The notes under the pieces: model-generated
Database searches by the model: none
The model's input: the letters and a program-made list of their open reading frames with translations, nothing else
Told to the model about the DNA's origin: nothing
Assembly (NCBI RefSeq): GCF_020740795.1
Contig: NC_067282.1
Span: forward strand, 154,056,858-154,120,857
DNA from: Apus apus
Taxonomy: Eukaryota; Chordata; Aves; Apodiformes; Apodidae
Direction of reading: 5' to 3'
DNA length: 64,000 nt
In this document: in pieces, positions 1 to 9,800 of the stretch
How the letters are laid out: each line of letters starts with the position of its first letter
Numbering within the stretch: the first letter of the stretch is position 1
Position numbers and translations under genes: made by a program

Positions 1-1
1 A

Positions 2-376
2 ATGTACGGACATGCATTCTCTTCAGTCTTTTGTGAGCTGGTTTCTTCTGCTTGTGATGTACTTACTAAAAGGATAAAGTTAGTGCCTCTGTGGAAACAT
101 TACAATATTATTCTCCCCTCTGCTCTTGTACCTATTGGTCTTTCCATGCTAGCTTTGCTTTGGTATCCTACAATAGAAGAGAGGTTTGAAAAGACCCATT
201 CCAACAGAGGTTTAGACTCTTCTGCTCAGACCAGTAAGTGGATTTATTATACAGTATGTATTTAACTAAGGATACCTCCATAAAGCCACCGCTAACCCAG
301 AATGCTGGTGGTGCTTCCTGCCTTTCCAGAACATGAGATTATCCAACATTCTGCAGACTCAGGTTGTTTTATCTGA
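2..376 (+). CDS. 3' end of an unidentified membrane-protein gene (two exons, partial)
   Basis: I do not recognise this protein. The frame is open from the left edge to position 233, where a strong donor (gtaagt at 234) follows. A good pyrimidine-rich acceptor ends at 329, and exon 330-376 continues in the same phase (233 ends in phase 1) to a TGA at 374-376. The joined end has one clear hydrophobic segment (around NIILPSALVPIGLSMLALLW), then a charged stretch (TIEERFEKTH) and a short polar tail ending DSGCFI, which looks like the last membrane helix and cytosolic tail of a multi-pass protein. Codon usage looks coding. It runs tail-to-tail with SNU13, the position XRCC6 holds in mammals, but it is not XRCC6. 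Chance cannot be excluded without the upstream exons. Confidence 0.45.
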
Positions 377-709
377 AATATTACTTGCTCTCTGTTGCCT
401 TGGCCATGACTTAAAGGGTTTCTCTTAAGTCAGGTGACTTAAGAGTAGAGCAGCTTCCCTAAAAGCATGAGATATGTAAGGTACCTGTCAGGCTGCTCTC
501 AGCCATGTTTTGTACTAAAATACCCTAGGAAGCCCAAGGTGATTGATAACAGTCCAAGCAAAGAAAGCTGAAGGAGTGTGAGCTACCACACTGCAATAGC
601 CTTTAGGCAATCTCCCAGCAGTTCAGCTTTACAAGTAGCAACACTTCACAGTTAGTTGCAAATGCTTCCCCGAGGGAATTGACAATTCTAATTTAGCTTT
701 GTCATCAAT

Positions 710-715
710 TTTATT
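710..715 (-). terminator. Candidate SNU13 polyadenylation signal (AATAAA on the minus strand)
   Basis: TTTATT on the + strand reads AATAAA on the minus strand, about 680 nt past the SNU13 stop codon. It is the first canonical hexamer I found downstream in that direction. The distance is plausible for a vertebrate 3' UTR, but usage is unproven. Confidence 0.4.
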
Positions 716-739
716 TTTCTTAAAAAGTCAGCATTTAAA

Positions 740-745
740 AATAAA
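740..745 (+). terminator. Candidate polyadenylation signal of the left-edge gene (AATAAA)
   Basis: AATAAA lies on the + strand about 365 nt after the TGA at 374-376. It sits only 25 bp from the minus-strand hexamer assigned to SNU13, so the two transcripts would overlap at their 3' ends. It is conditional on the left-edge gene being real. Confidence 0.35.
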
Positions 746-1390
746 GCAAGAGATTTCCCCTTGTGCACTGCAGATTTCTGCTCCCCCTAGGTATCTTACA
801 GAAGTCTCTTGTCTGGTTTCAAGAAGAAAAAGGGTTGTGCTGTGTGTCCTGATCTTGGCTCCATCTGCTGCTCCACAGCAGCCTCTGCCCACCTCCGTGT
901 GGCCTGCGTTGCTCCGTGGCTGACAGCAGTAACCAGCAGCCTGGATGCACATGGTGTGCAGGGAACCTCACACCTCGTCCTCAGGAGACTAAACCATTCC
1001 AAAACAGTTACTCACACCTGTTAGAAGCTGAAACTCAGCAGAAACATTGCAATGCAGAGTAAGGTAACGGGTGGGTTAACAAAGCCCTGAGCAGGCAGAC
1101 ATGGAGATAAGGGGAGAATTGTTTTTTTTTCTTTCTTTTAAACATCAAACAGGCGATACAGTTGTACAATCATTTTTCAAGAAGGAATACAATGAGAATG
1201 AATGTGTTTGAGTGGAATAATAGAAAAGGAGGGGGAGGAGGGGGAGAAACACTAAGAATTGAACCATCATGAAAAAAAATATGGTATTTTGAAACAAAAC
1301 ACAGATACCAAAACTATTATTTCAGCTGAAGCTAGACATTAACTCCCCCTGACTTCCGCTTTCCTACTCCACATACAAACTCCTTGGCAT

Positions 1391-3642
1391 TTAGACCAAC
1401 AGTCTCTCTATAGCTTGCTGGACAGACTGGATCTGAGGCTTTAGCTGTGATCCCTCCTTGATGGTGATGGAGCAGGCAATGACAGGCCGGGAAACGCCAC
1501 AGGCCCGGCCCAGGGCTTGCTTAGAGCGCACAAACACGTAGGGTACGTTCTTGTCCTCACAGAGGAGAGGGAGGTGCAGGATGATCTCCAAGGGCTCTGC
1601 ATCTGCTGCCATCACAATGAACTCCGCTATCCCTCGGTTCAGGGTCTTTGTGGCTGTAAAAGAAACTCAAGAGTAAGTCTAGGTCCCTCTGGAAAGCACA
1701 TCTAATGAACATTAGAAGCTGAGACTGGCACGAGCATGAAGGAGATGCAGCGGTAGCATGATGACACGTCAAAGGAAGATGGCAGCTTAGAGGGCCAGGA
1801 AAGGAGTTATTGACAGGGCTGCACTTGAGGTGCTGTGCCCAGCACTGCCCTCGAGCACAAGTGCAAGATTCACAGAATCACAGAAGTATTGAGGCTGGAA
1901 AAGACCTCTGAAATCATCAAGTCCAGCCTATGACCTAACATAACCACATTGGCTAGACCATGGCAGTAAGCACCACATCCAGCCTTTCCTTAAAGACCTT
2001 CAGGAACGGTGCCTCCACCACTTCCCTGGGCAGTCCATTCCAATGTCTGATCACCCTTTCCATGAGGAAGTGCTTCCTAATATCCAGTCTAAACGTCCCA
2101 TGGTGCAGTTTCAGGCCATGCCCAGGGTTGCTGGTGAGCAAGGGGCTGGGGCCCCCCACACATGAGGGGAGACTGAGGGAGCCTGGAGAAGAGAGTGCGG
2201 AGTTGGGGGCAGGGAATGCAACTGCTGTCTTCTACTACTTCAAGCAGATTGCAGAGAAGATGAAGACAGACTATCCTCCTGAGTGCACAGGAAAAAGGAG
2301 AAGTTGCAGACTGTGACTGCTGCCTCAGGGAGATTCTGGGAACATGCTGGAATTTCCACAACCCCCTCCCCTTATGAGAGGGGTTTAAGACATGGGTCCT
2401 GAGGGACTATCCTTAGGGACTGTTTTTTTTTTAAAAGTATGACTGGACAAAGCCCCAAGCAACCAGATCCAACTGTGTAGGGTGCCACTCTCTGAGCAGG
2501 TTGCACTAGAGACTTCCAGAGGTGCCCTAAAACCCAAATCTTTTTATGATTCTGAACTGGCTGTGCATCTGTTAATCCCAGCGCCACACCAATAAAGGTG
2601 GCATGATCACAGGACACACACCAGAAACACAGTTTGGGCATCTACCAGAACTGTACATAAGTGTTGAGAAAATTACAGCTTATTTCTGTCCCTGAATATT
2701 GCTTATGCAGGCCAGAAGGAGGAGGAAGGAGAGGGATACTCAGTATCCAAATCTAAGTAACGTTAGTGGCCCACTACTAGAGAGAAAAGACAATCTCTAG
2801 CTGCAGCTTCTCACAAAACTCTTGCCATGACTTCTAGCACATTTGGCAACACGCAGATCTCACCTTCATTGGCTCCTTTACGTAGCTGCTTATAGTTGCA
2901 GGATTGCTGCACGAGATCCAGGAGAGTTTTGGTGAGCTGTGCATCAGCCAGGGGATAAGCCTTGGGATTCACTTCTGCCTCACTCTAGAGAAAGGAAGAA
3001 GTAGAGAGCATCACAACAGGAGCAAAGAGAGCTTTGTTCTGAGCGACACAACATGTCCACCACATAAAATGACTACTGGTGTCACCTCTGCACGTGCCAT
3101 AAAAATCCCACTGCATTTTACTGATAAAAAGGGATTCTTCTGACACTCAACGTAGGCAGTGTCTGTCCTCACACAGACAGCCAATTTGGATCCTACAGAC
3201 TAGCAGCAGTGAACTCACAGGGCGTGCGCTTCACGCTTCAGCCCTCAGGAAAACGCGGCCACAGAACGCAGCGCGCAAGCAACCGGCTCAGACACGCGCT
3301 TGAAAAGAGATCCCGAGAAGAGCACACACCAGCTTTACCGCTGCCGATCACCAGCGGCTTCTGAGCGCTAGCACCGGCCGCGTGGCGGAGCAGAAGCGGG
3401 GTCACACGCGGCGCCAAGGGCCCGCGGCCCCCGCCGGCCCCCGCCTCCCCGCGCCTCGCCGGGGCGGCCCGGGCCGCGCTGCTCTGCCGCCCGCGCCCCG
3501 CGGGGCCCGGCGGGGCCGGCCCGGGACGCCGCGCCCTCCGCCACCCAGGGCCCCCCCCGCCGGCCTCCCCGCTCCCCCGGGCTCCCTCCCTGGCCCCGCA
3601 GCCCCCGAGCAGGCGGCGGCCGCGTCCCGGCCCTCTCACCAT
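1391..3642 (-). CDS. SNU13: SNU13 / NHP2L1 (15.5K), U4 snRNP and box C/D snoRNP protein
   Basis: Complete gene on the minus strand. Coding exons are 3640-3642 (ATG only), 2864-2984 and 1391-1653 (TAA at 1391-1393). The total is 387 nt, or 128 residues, exactly the length of the human protein. The last exon encodes [17 protein letters not shown]-like and [20 protein letters not shown] sequence, the L7Ae-family kink-turn RNA-binding fold. Exon 2 gives [20 protein letters not shown]. The protein binds the K-turn of the U4 snRNA 5' stem-loop and of box C/D snoRNAs, nucleating U4/U6.U5 tri-snRNP and snoRNP assembly in the nucleus and nucleolus. Exon 1 ends on the A-T-G itself (CAT at 3640-3642, donor gtgaga), as I recall for the mammalian gene. 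The C-terminal stretch differs slightly from human ([17 protein letters not shown]). It is divergent from and head-to-head with MEI1. Confidence 0.97.
1868..2230 (-). mobile_element. CR1 LINE fragment (3' end), SNU13 intron 2
   Basis: Reading on the minus strand, this ends in the CR1-type 3' tail (TTCTGTGATTCTGTG-like, at 1868-1885). The open stretch before it encodes the C-terminal reverse-transcriptase tail motif [20 protein letters not shown]. It is 5'-truncated and diverged, as is usual for CR1 in birds. It lies inside intron 2 of SNU13 in the same orientation as that gene. Confidence 0.9.
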
Positions 3643-3845
3643 GGCCGCGGCCTGGGCTGCGCGGCCCGGTGTCTCCGCTGGGCCCGAGCGCGGCGAGGGG
3701 AGGGAGGCGGGGGCTGCGCCGCCGCCGGAAGTCAGGCAGCGCGGGGCGGGGCGGGGCGGGGCGGGGGGCGGGCAGCGGGTCCCGGCTGGGCGCCGGGCCC
3801 GGAGCGGGGGCCGGGAGCGGGGCCCGGCGCCGCGGCTGCGGGGAG
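3643..3845. promoter_or_regulatory. Bidirectional CpG-island promoter, SNU13 (-) / MEI1 (+)
   Basis: Only 203 bp separate the two start codons, and the whole stretch (with flanks from about 3380 to 4080) is extremely GC- and CpG-rich with no TATA box. A perfect ETS/GABP-type site, CCGGAAGT, lies at 3725-3732. Four to five tandem GGGGC units at about 3742-3765 offer Sp1 sites and a possible G-quadruplex. TATA-less CpG islands with ETS and Sp1 sites are typical of bidirectional promoters. The pairing of a housekeeping gene with a germline gene implies extra, DNA-methylation- or chromatin-based control on the MEI1 side; this is inference. Confidence 0.8.
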
Positions 3846-6800
3846 ATGGCGGAGGGCTGCGGGCGGCCCGGCGGCGGGCACGGGGAGCGCTGGGCTCTGC
3901 CGCTCCGCCCGCCGCTCTGCCTCGCCTGCGCGGTGGAGACCCTGGGCGACGGCAGCGCCTCGGTGGGCAGCGCCCGCCCCGCAGCCCCAGCGCCTTCCCG
4001 GGCTGGGCAGGGGGGCCGGCTCGGTTCCCTCCCCCCGGGGCGGGGGGGCTGGGGCCGGAGCGCTGACTGACGGGTGGTCGTTGTCTCTGGTCCGTAGCTG
4101 GTGCGCAAGAAGCACGTCCTCTCCCGGCTCCACCGTGCCCTGGCCTGGCAGGCGCTGCCCGTCGTCCAGCTGCTGGCGGCAGACGAGAGGGTCTGCCTTC
4201 GTTTGATAGGAGCTCTCCTCGGTAAGGACTCTGCCCCGGCCTGCTGCAGCCGCAGGGGGAGGGCAGGGGCCTTCCAACAGGATCGTGGAGTCACAGAAAG
4301 GTTTGGGTTGGAAGGGCCCCGAAAGTCCCTCTGGTTCCAACCCCCCTGCCATGGGCAGGGACACCTCCCACTAGACCAGGTTGCTGAGAGCCCCATCCAA
4401 CCTGGCCCTGAACACTTCCAGGGAGGCAGCATCCATGGCTTCTCTGAGCAACCTGGTCCAGTGTTTCACCACCCTCAAAGTGAAGAAATTCTTCCTAATA
4501 TCTATTCCAAACCTTCCCTTTTCCAGTTTAAAGCTGTTACTCCTTGTCGTATCACACTACATGCCCTTATAAAAAGTCCCTCTTCAGCTTTCCTGTTGCC
4601 CCTTCAGGTACTGGAAGGCTGCTATCAGGTGCCTTCTCCAGGCTGAACAGCCCCAACTCTCTCAGCCTGTCTTCATATGAGAGGTGCTCCAGCCCTCTGA
4701 TCATCTGACTCATGTATAGATGTATACATGTGAAGCTTCTCCTCATTTGAAAGAAAAAAAGAAAAAAATCCCAAGAATATTGAGGTATATAATTCCAGAA
4801 TTCCACCAGTCTGCGTTAGGTGCATTACTCCTCATTGGAAAACTGCCTGTAATTTGATTTAGAACAGGTTCATTGCCTTATTTCCCAGGAAGTAGGGTTA
4901 GCATGTTCATAAACCTCTTACAGTTTTCTGGACTATCTTGATGTATCTGTAAAGTCTTTCTGGCAAACAGGGAGTGCCTGGGTCTCTGGTCTCATGCCTC
5001 AAGTGCTTCCTCATCTTGCTGAACTGTGGCAGTATATGAAGATGCATACAGAAATGAAAGTGTGAACTTAAAAAGGTGTTGGAAGGTGTTGGAGGATTTA
5101 GTATCAAATGTGCAGAATACAAATCTGTGTAGTGGTTTGTTTTCAAACATTCTCTTTATATTTGTAGAAAACCTTGTAGCCATAGGACTATAATGCCAGC
5201 TTCATTCTGGTGGGTCCCCCTCACGGCAGGATAGAGTCTAGTGGGATGTCAGTAGAGCCTTTCCAGTAACCGTCTCCATGATCTTGAGCATCTCTTACTG
5301 TTTCCTCCTTGCATAGCAGTTTATGTGGGAAAGGTCTTTGAAACGTCTAAAACCTTGATGGAGAAGAAATAGTGGTATAAATAAGGGAACAGTAAGGCAG
5401 GAAGAGAAAGGTGGAGGGTTTGGATGCAGGTGCCTTCAAAGAGCAAATATACTGGATTCCTTTAATTCCATGATCTCATTTGCACATCACAGATAATTCT
5501 TGTGCTTTGGGGGAAAGGGACTTACAAACCCCTTCCCCTGCCTTGATGCACTGAATAATTCAGTGTTTTCCCAGTTGATTTCCCAGTGTAAGTTGTGTTG
5601 TGCATGTTTTGGAAGCAGCTTTGTTAGAAACACAACTTTGTGTAGGTTTAGTTCTCTCCTTTGCACAAGTTTTTATTGAGCCCTGTCCTGTGCACGTATT
5701 TCTGTGCAGATGTGGAGGGAGTGGTGCTTGTGGCCAACTCAGTCCTATGCTGTATGACCCTAACACAAAATACCCCAGGAGACAGGGGAGCTGTGCTTCC
5801 ATTGCAATGCTCTTGTCTGCTTTGAAATAATAATTCTGTCTCTCTTCAAGAAGCTTGAGGTTTGGTTTGGGGACAGCTTTGAGATTTTACTGTACTTGGT
5901 GTAGCTCCTAGAGCAGTTGGAATCCCAGTCTAAGCCTGGGGCTGCAGAGAACAACATGGTACATTTTGGGTAGCATTTGAACAAACCAATGTTCATGTGG
6001 TGCAAGAGTTTAGGAGGGACCCCCAAAGGTTTGAACAAGGCTGTGGAAGAAGTATTAATAGTAAATTCAGGAAAATACATTCATTTTTAGAGAGGGAATA
6101 TTGGGAAAAACATAGGAGAAGGTTAAGAGAACATAAGTTTAGTGTGGAATGTTATGTATGAGGAGAAGGTGTATTTCAGGTAAGCCTGTATTTCATACAG
6201 CTAATATTGTAAAGTTCACTAATGCCTTATGCAAATCTTTTCCAATGTGTAACAGAGTAACTGAGGATTTGGCACATGAGGCAGGAAACAAGTAATTTAT
6301 TCATGTGTGATGTCATAACGTTGCTTTTGTTGGTCAAATTTTTGAGAGATCATGAAATCTCCGAGGGGGAGATAATTTGGTTGGTTAGGTTGTAAGAAGT
6401 GTTTTGGTGTGGTGGATGTGCAGGTCTGAACCAGACTTCTGATGCTGTAGGTACCTGAAGCTGGAAGGAGCTGGGAGGTCGAGTATCTCATCTGTTGTAG
6501 TGTGGTAGAGTGAGACAGTGGTTTATCTTAATATATTCAGTCTTACACTCTTGGTGTAAAAATGACTTGTGAAGTGGTGCCTTTAGGTTCGATTTAACTC
6601 TGGAATAGTTTCCATATGCTTTAAACCCGGTGTTCAGATTTTCAGTACTGTGGAGGGAGAATACTGCTCATGGTAATTGGTATGAGTGGAAGATAGAAAG
6701 GACAGCTCACAGCTGGGCTGTACCTTCTGCCATTCTGGGGTGTTGTTTCAGATGTTGAATATTGGATGCATGCAGTGAGAGGTGGTGATGGTAGCAGTTA

Positions 6801-9800
6801 CATATTTACTTACATAGGTGGAGCTGTTGACTTCAACTCAAAACTACATTAAAAAATTTACAAGAGAACCAAATGCCTTCATGTCCCTGTGTCCTGCTTA
6901 TGGAGCCGCCTTTTGTGACACTCCCTGAGAGCAACCACCTTCCTCTAAGGTGGGTGTCATGTGAAGCAGGGAAAACAAAATAAAACAGGTCTGAAAAAAA
7001 AAAATAAATTGCAGCACTTTTTACAATAAGGCATTACAGCACTGGTGATCACAAGCAGGAATGAGTTCCATGACTGATTGTGGTTTTTCTTTTAGGGATG
7101 TTACATACTGTGGAAGACAGCAGTGCCCTGGACCTCTTTGTAGAAGGTGAGAGATCAGGGATCTATTTGAGAGAGTCCAATGCAGAGCTACGAGGATGAT
7201 TTAGGGACTGGAACACCTGCCTTACAAGGAAAGGCTGAGAGACCTGGTGCTTTTCAGTCTAGAGAGGAGAAGGCTGAGGGGGGATCTAATTAATGTCTAT
7301 AAATACATGAGGGCTGGGCGTCAAGAAGGCAGCGACAACCTCTTTTCACTTGTGCCCTGTGATAGGACAAGGGGCAATGTGTTCAAACTCAAGCACAGGA
7401 GGTTCCACCTCAACAGGAGGAAGAACTTCTTTACTGTGAGGGTGACAGAGCACTGGAACAGGCTCCCCAGAGAGTTTGGGGAGTCTCCTTCTCTGGAGAC
7501 TTTCAAGACCTGTCTGGATGCTTTTCTGAGTGATCTGCCCTAGATTCTTTTTTTTTGGTCCTGCTCTGGCAGGGGGGTTGGATTTGATGGTCTTCAGAGG
7601 TCCCTTCCAACCCCTAATATTCTGTGATTCTGTGAGAGGCAGATGCCACCTCTCAATTGCTGACAATTTGTGAAGGGAGGCTCTGTCTTGTCTGATAACT
7701 AGAGTGAGATGCTCAGCGTCTACACCATTGGAATTGGGAAGAGCATCTATTTTCTGCCACTGCAACAGTGATGAGCAGACTGCACCAGTATTTGAAGCCA
7801 GGGGAGTGTATGCAGACTTAAATATTTAGCATTTCTCTCACAGGTTCTGTATGTGCCCTGACGTTAGTGTCAGATGGGTAACAGTGGTAAACAACGCCTC
7901 ATCTTTGGCATCTTTGAGTCTGTCTGAGGTCTCAAAGCAAATGGAAAACCTCCTGTGGGCTTCAGTGAGCTTTGGGATCTACTGCTTTCTCCTTAGGAGG
8001 GAGAACAGAGGGTATTTGGGATTTAACTGTAGAAACTGCAGTCCTCTTTATGAGCAGTCCTTCATTTGCAAGATGAAGGAAATGCCTGCGGGGGTGACAA
8101 AGGAATCTCTGCAGTCCTGTTAATGTTAGGCATGTCTGCTGAGTCCAGTGATATTAGCAATGCAATGATTTCCTCCTGTACAGCCATGAAAGGCAAAAGG
8201 AAGTGTGACCAGCTCCTTCCAGAGGGGTTTCAACTTTTAGGCACTTGCTTGAGGTGGTGTTGAAAACATTGAGAAGCCATGTTACCAGTTTGTTGAGAGA
8301 TGGATGCTCTCAAACAAAGGAATTTTAACTTAGTGTTACCTAACTCTTTTAAAAGTTTTTATAGATTCTGAGAGTTCAGGGCAAGAAAGAACCATTAAAC
8401 CATCTAGAAATCACCTGTGTCAAGATACACCTCTGCTGAGATCCGTAGCTCTATAGCTGAAGTAGGTCTCCTAGGTAAACCTCCAGTATTGCCCTGGGTA
8501 TACCAAGAGATGGTGAACATAGAAATATTTGGTATTTTTTTATGATGCTTTCCTAGAATACAATTCCAAAGAGTGTGTTTCTCAAATGAGTCATGCTCTG
8601 ACAGCAAGATACATCCAGGACAGCCTTATTAAATCCTAGGGACCAATGTTCTGCACAGTGTCTCGGTAAGGAGGCTATCATCAAAACTATCTGCTGAACA
8701 TCCAGTTGCCCAGGTTCTAAAAATCCAGTAACTTTGCTTCTTGAAGCCAGTCCACTGGTGTCAGTGGAGGCAGAGGCAGCCTGCCAGCATCAGGCAACTC
8801 CCTTCTGACTTTGTTAGGGAAACCTCAGGTGATGTGCAGTTACCAGTGCCTGGTAAACATAATTGGTTGTTGATTCCTCTTCTTAGGACAGAGTGGACAG
8901 AGTTCTAAAAGTTGCAGTGAACCAAGTCTCTTTCTTGGGGCTGAGGAGGTGAAAAGCACCACTAAGGTGACTGGGGCCTTGCTTTCTGGCAAGGTATAGG
9001 AGTAACTGCAGTGGGAAGTAATGACCCATAAGACCCATATTCTGTTACCTCTGGGACAGAAGCAGCTGGAGGAGGAGCTCTCAGTCTGCATCTAGGGATA
9101 CACAGCAGCTTCAGTTCTGGTATGTTCTCTGGAAAGATATGCTTTTAAAGGCCAATCTTCATACTGTAGGAAGCCTGCTCTATCCAATTACCAGAAATTG
9201 TAATGCTTTTAAGCTAGGGCTTTGTTTCATTCCCTTCCTGGTTCCATATGTTTACTCGGTGTCCTAATGCTCAGTTTGTTGTTTGCAATTCATTTCCATG
9301 CGTGGTTTTACAGTGCAGCTGAAACAGGACTGCTGTAGTGTTGCTGCAGAGAGCTTGGGCTGGGCTATCAGAAGTAATAGTGCTGGGAATATCGATGTTA
9401 CCCTGCTCTCTCAGCACCACTGTGCTCATTTAATTTCTAAGCTTTTTGCTCACTGTTCTGCTAAAGCCCTGTGGAAGATGGATTGTGAGTGCTCTTTTGA
9501 GTGTGAATTACTGATCCTGTTTCTTCTGCCTAGTTCTGGTGCGGCTTGTAGTGGAGTTGAAGTCAGAGCAGTACTTACACTGCATTTTGGATGAAAGCCA
9601 AAAAGAGGTCAGTGAAGATGAATTCCCTGCCCTTCCCTTCAGTCCTTCAGAGGTCAAGGAAATGGGAGTGACTGGCCCTGCAAGACTGTAGTTACTGTGC
9701 TGGGCTGTAGCCTCTGCAGCAGTGGGATGTCCAAGTGCTCCCCTGCTCTGATTTTGGCAGTGTCAGTGTCTACCCTGGAGTTTTCCTGTTATTCTCATGT

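Larger units (their letters stand above)
377..1390. other. Convergent 3' UTR region
   Basis: There is no credible coding sequence here. The stretch lies between the stop codon of the left-edge gene (+) and the stop codon of SNU13 (-), so it is most simply the two 3' UTRs. It has an A-rich/T-rich middle (about 700-750) carrying polyadenylation hexamers on both strands, and a purine-rich (GGGGAGG) patch near 1230. Short overlapping ORFs at 700-1020 are not supported by any recognisable protein. Confidence 0.5.

Noticed and set aside
1-1390. XRCC6, the expected tail-to-tail neighbour of SNU13
   Set aside because: No SAP-domain terminus (LKKQELLEALTKHF-like) is present on the + strand. The gene may lie further left or be rearranged.
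1654-3639. Possible box C/D snoRNA inside SNU13 introns
   Set aside because: snoRNP genes often host snoRNAs, so I looked for RTGATGA and CTGA boxes on the minus strand. The only C-box-like match lies in the CR1 fragment without a paired D box.
3368-4432. Long minus-strand open frame (354 codons) across the SNU13/MEI1 CpG island
   Set aside because: Composition-driven: very GC-rich sequence lacks stop codons in several frames. It is Pro/Arg/Ala-rich low complexity and overlaps real exons of two genes.
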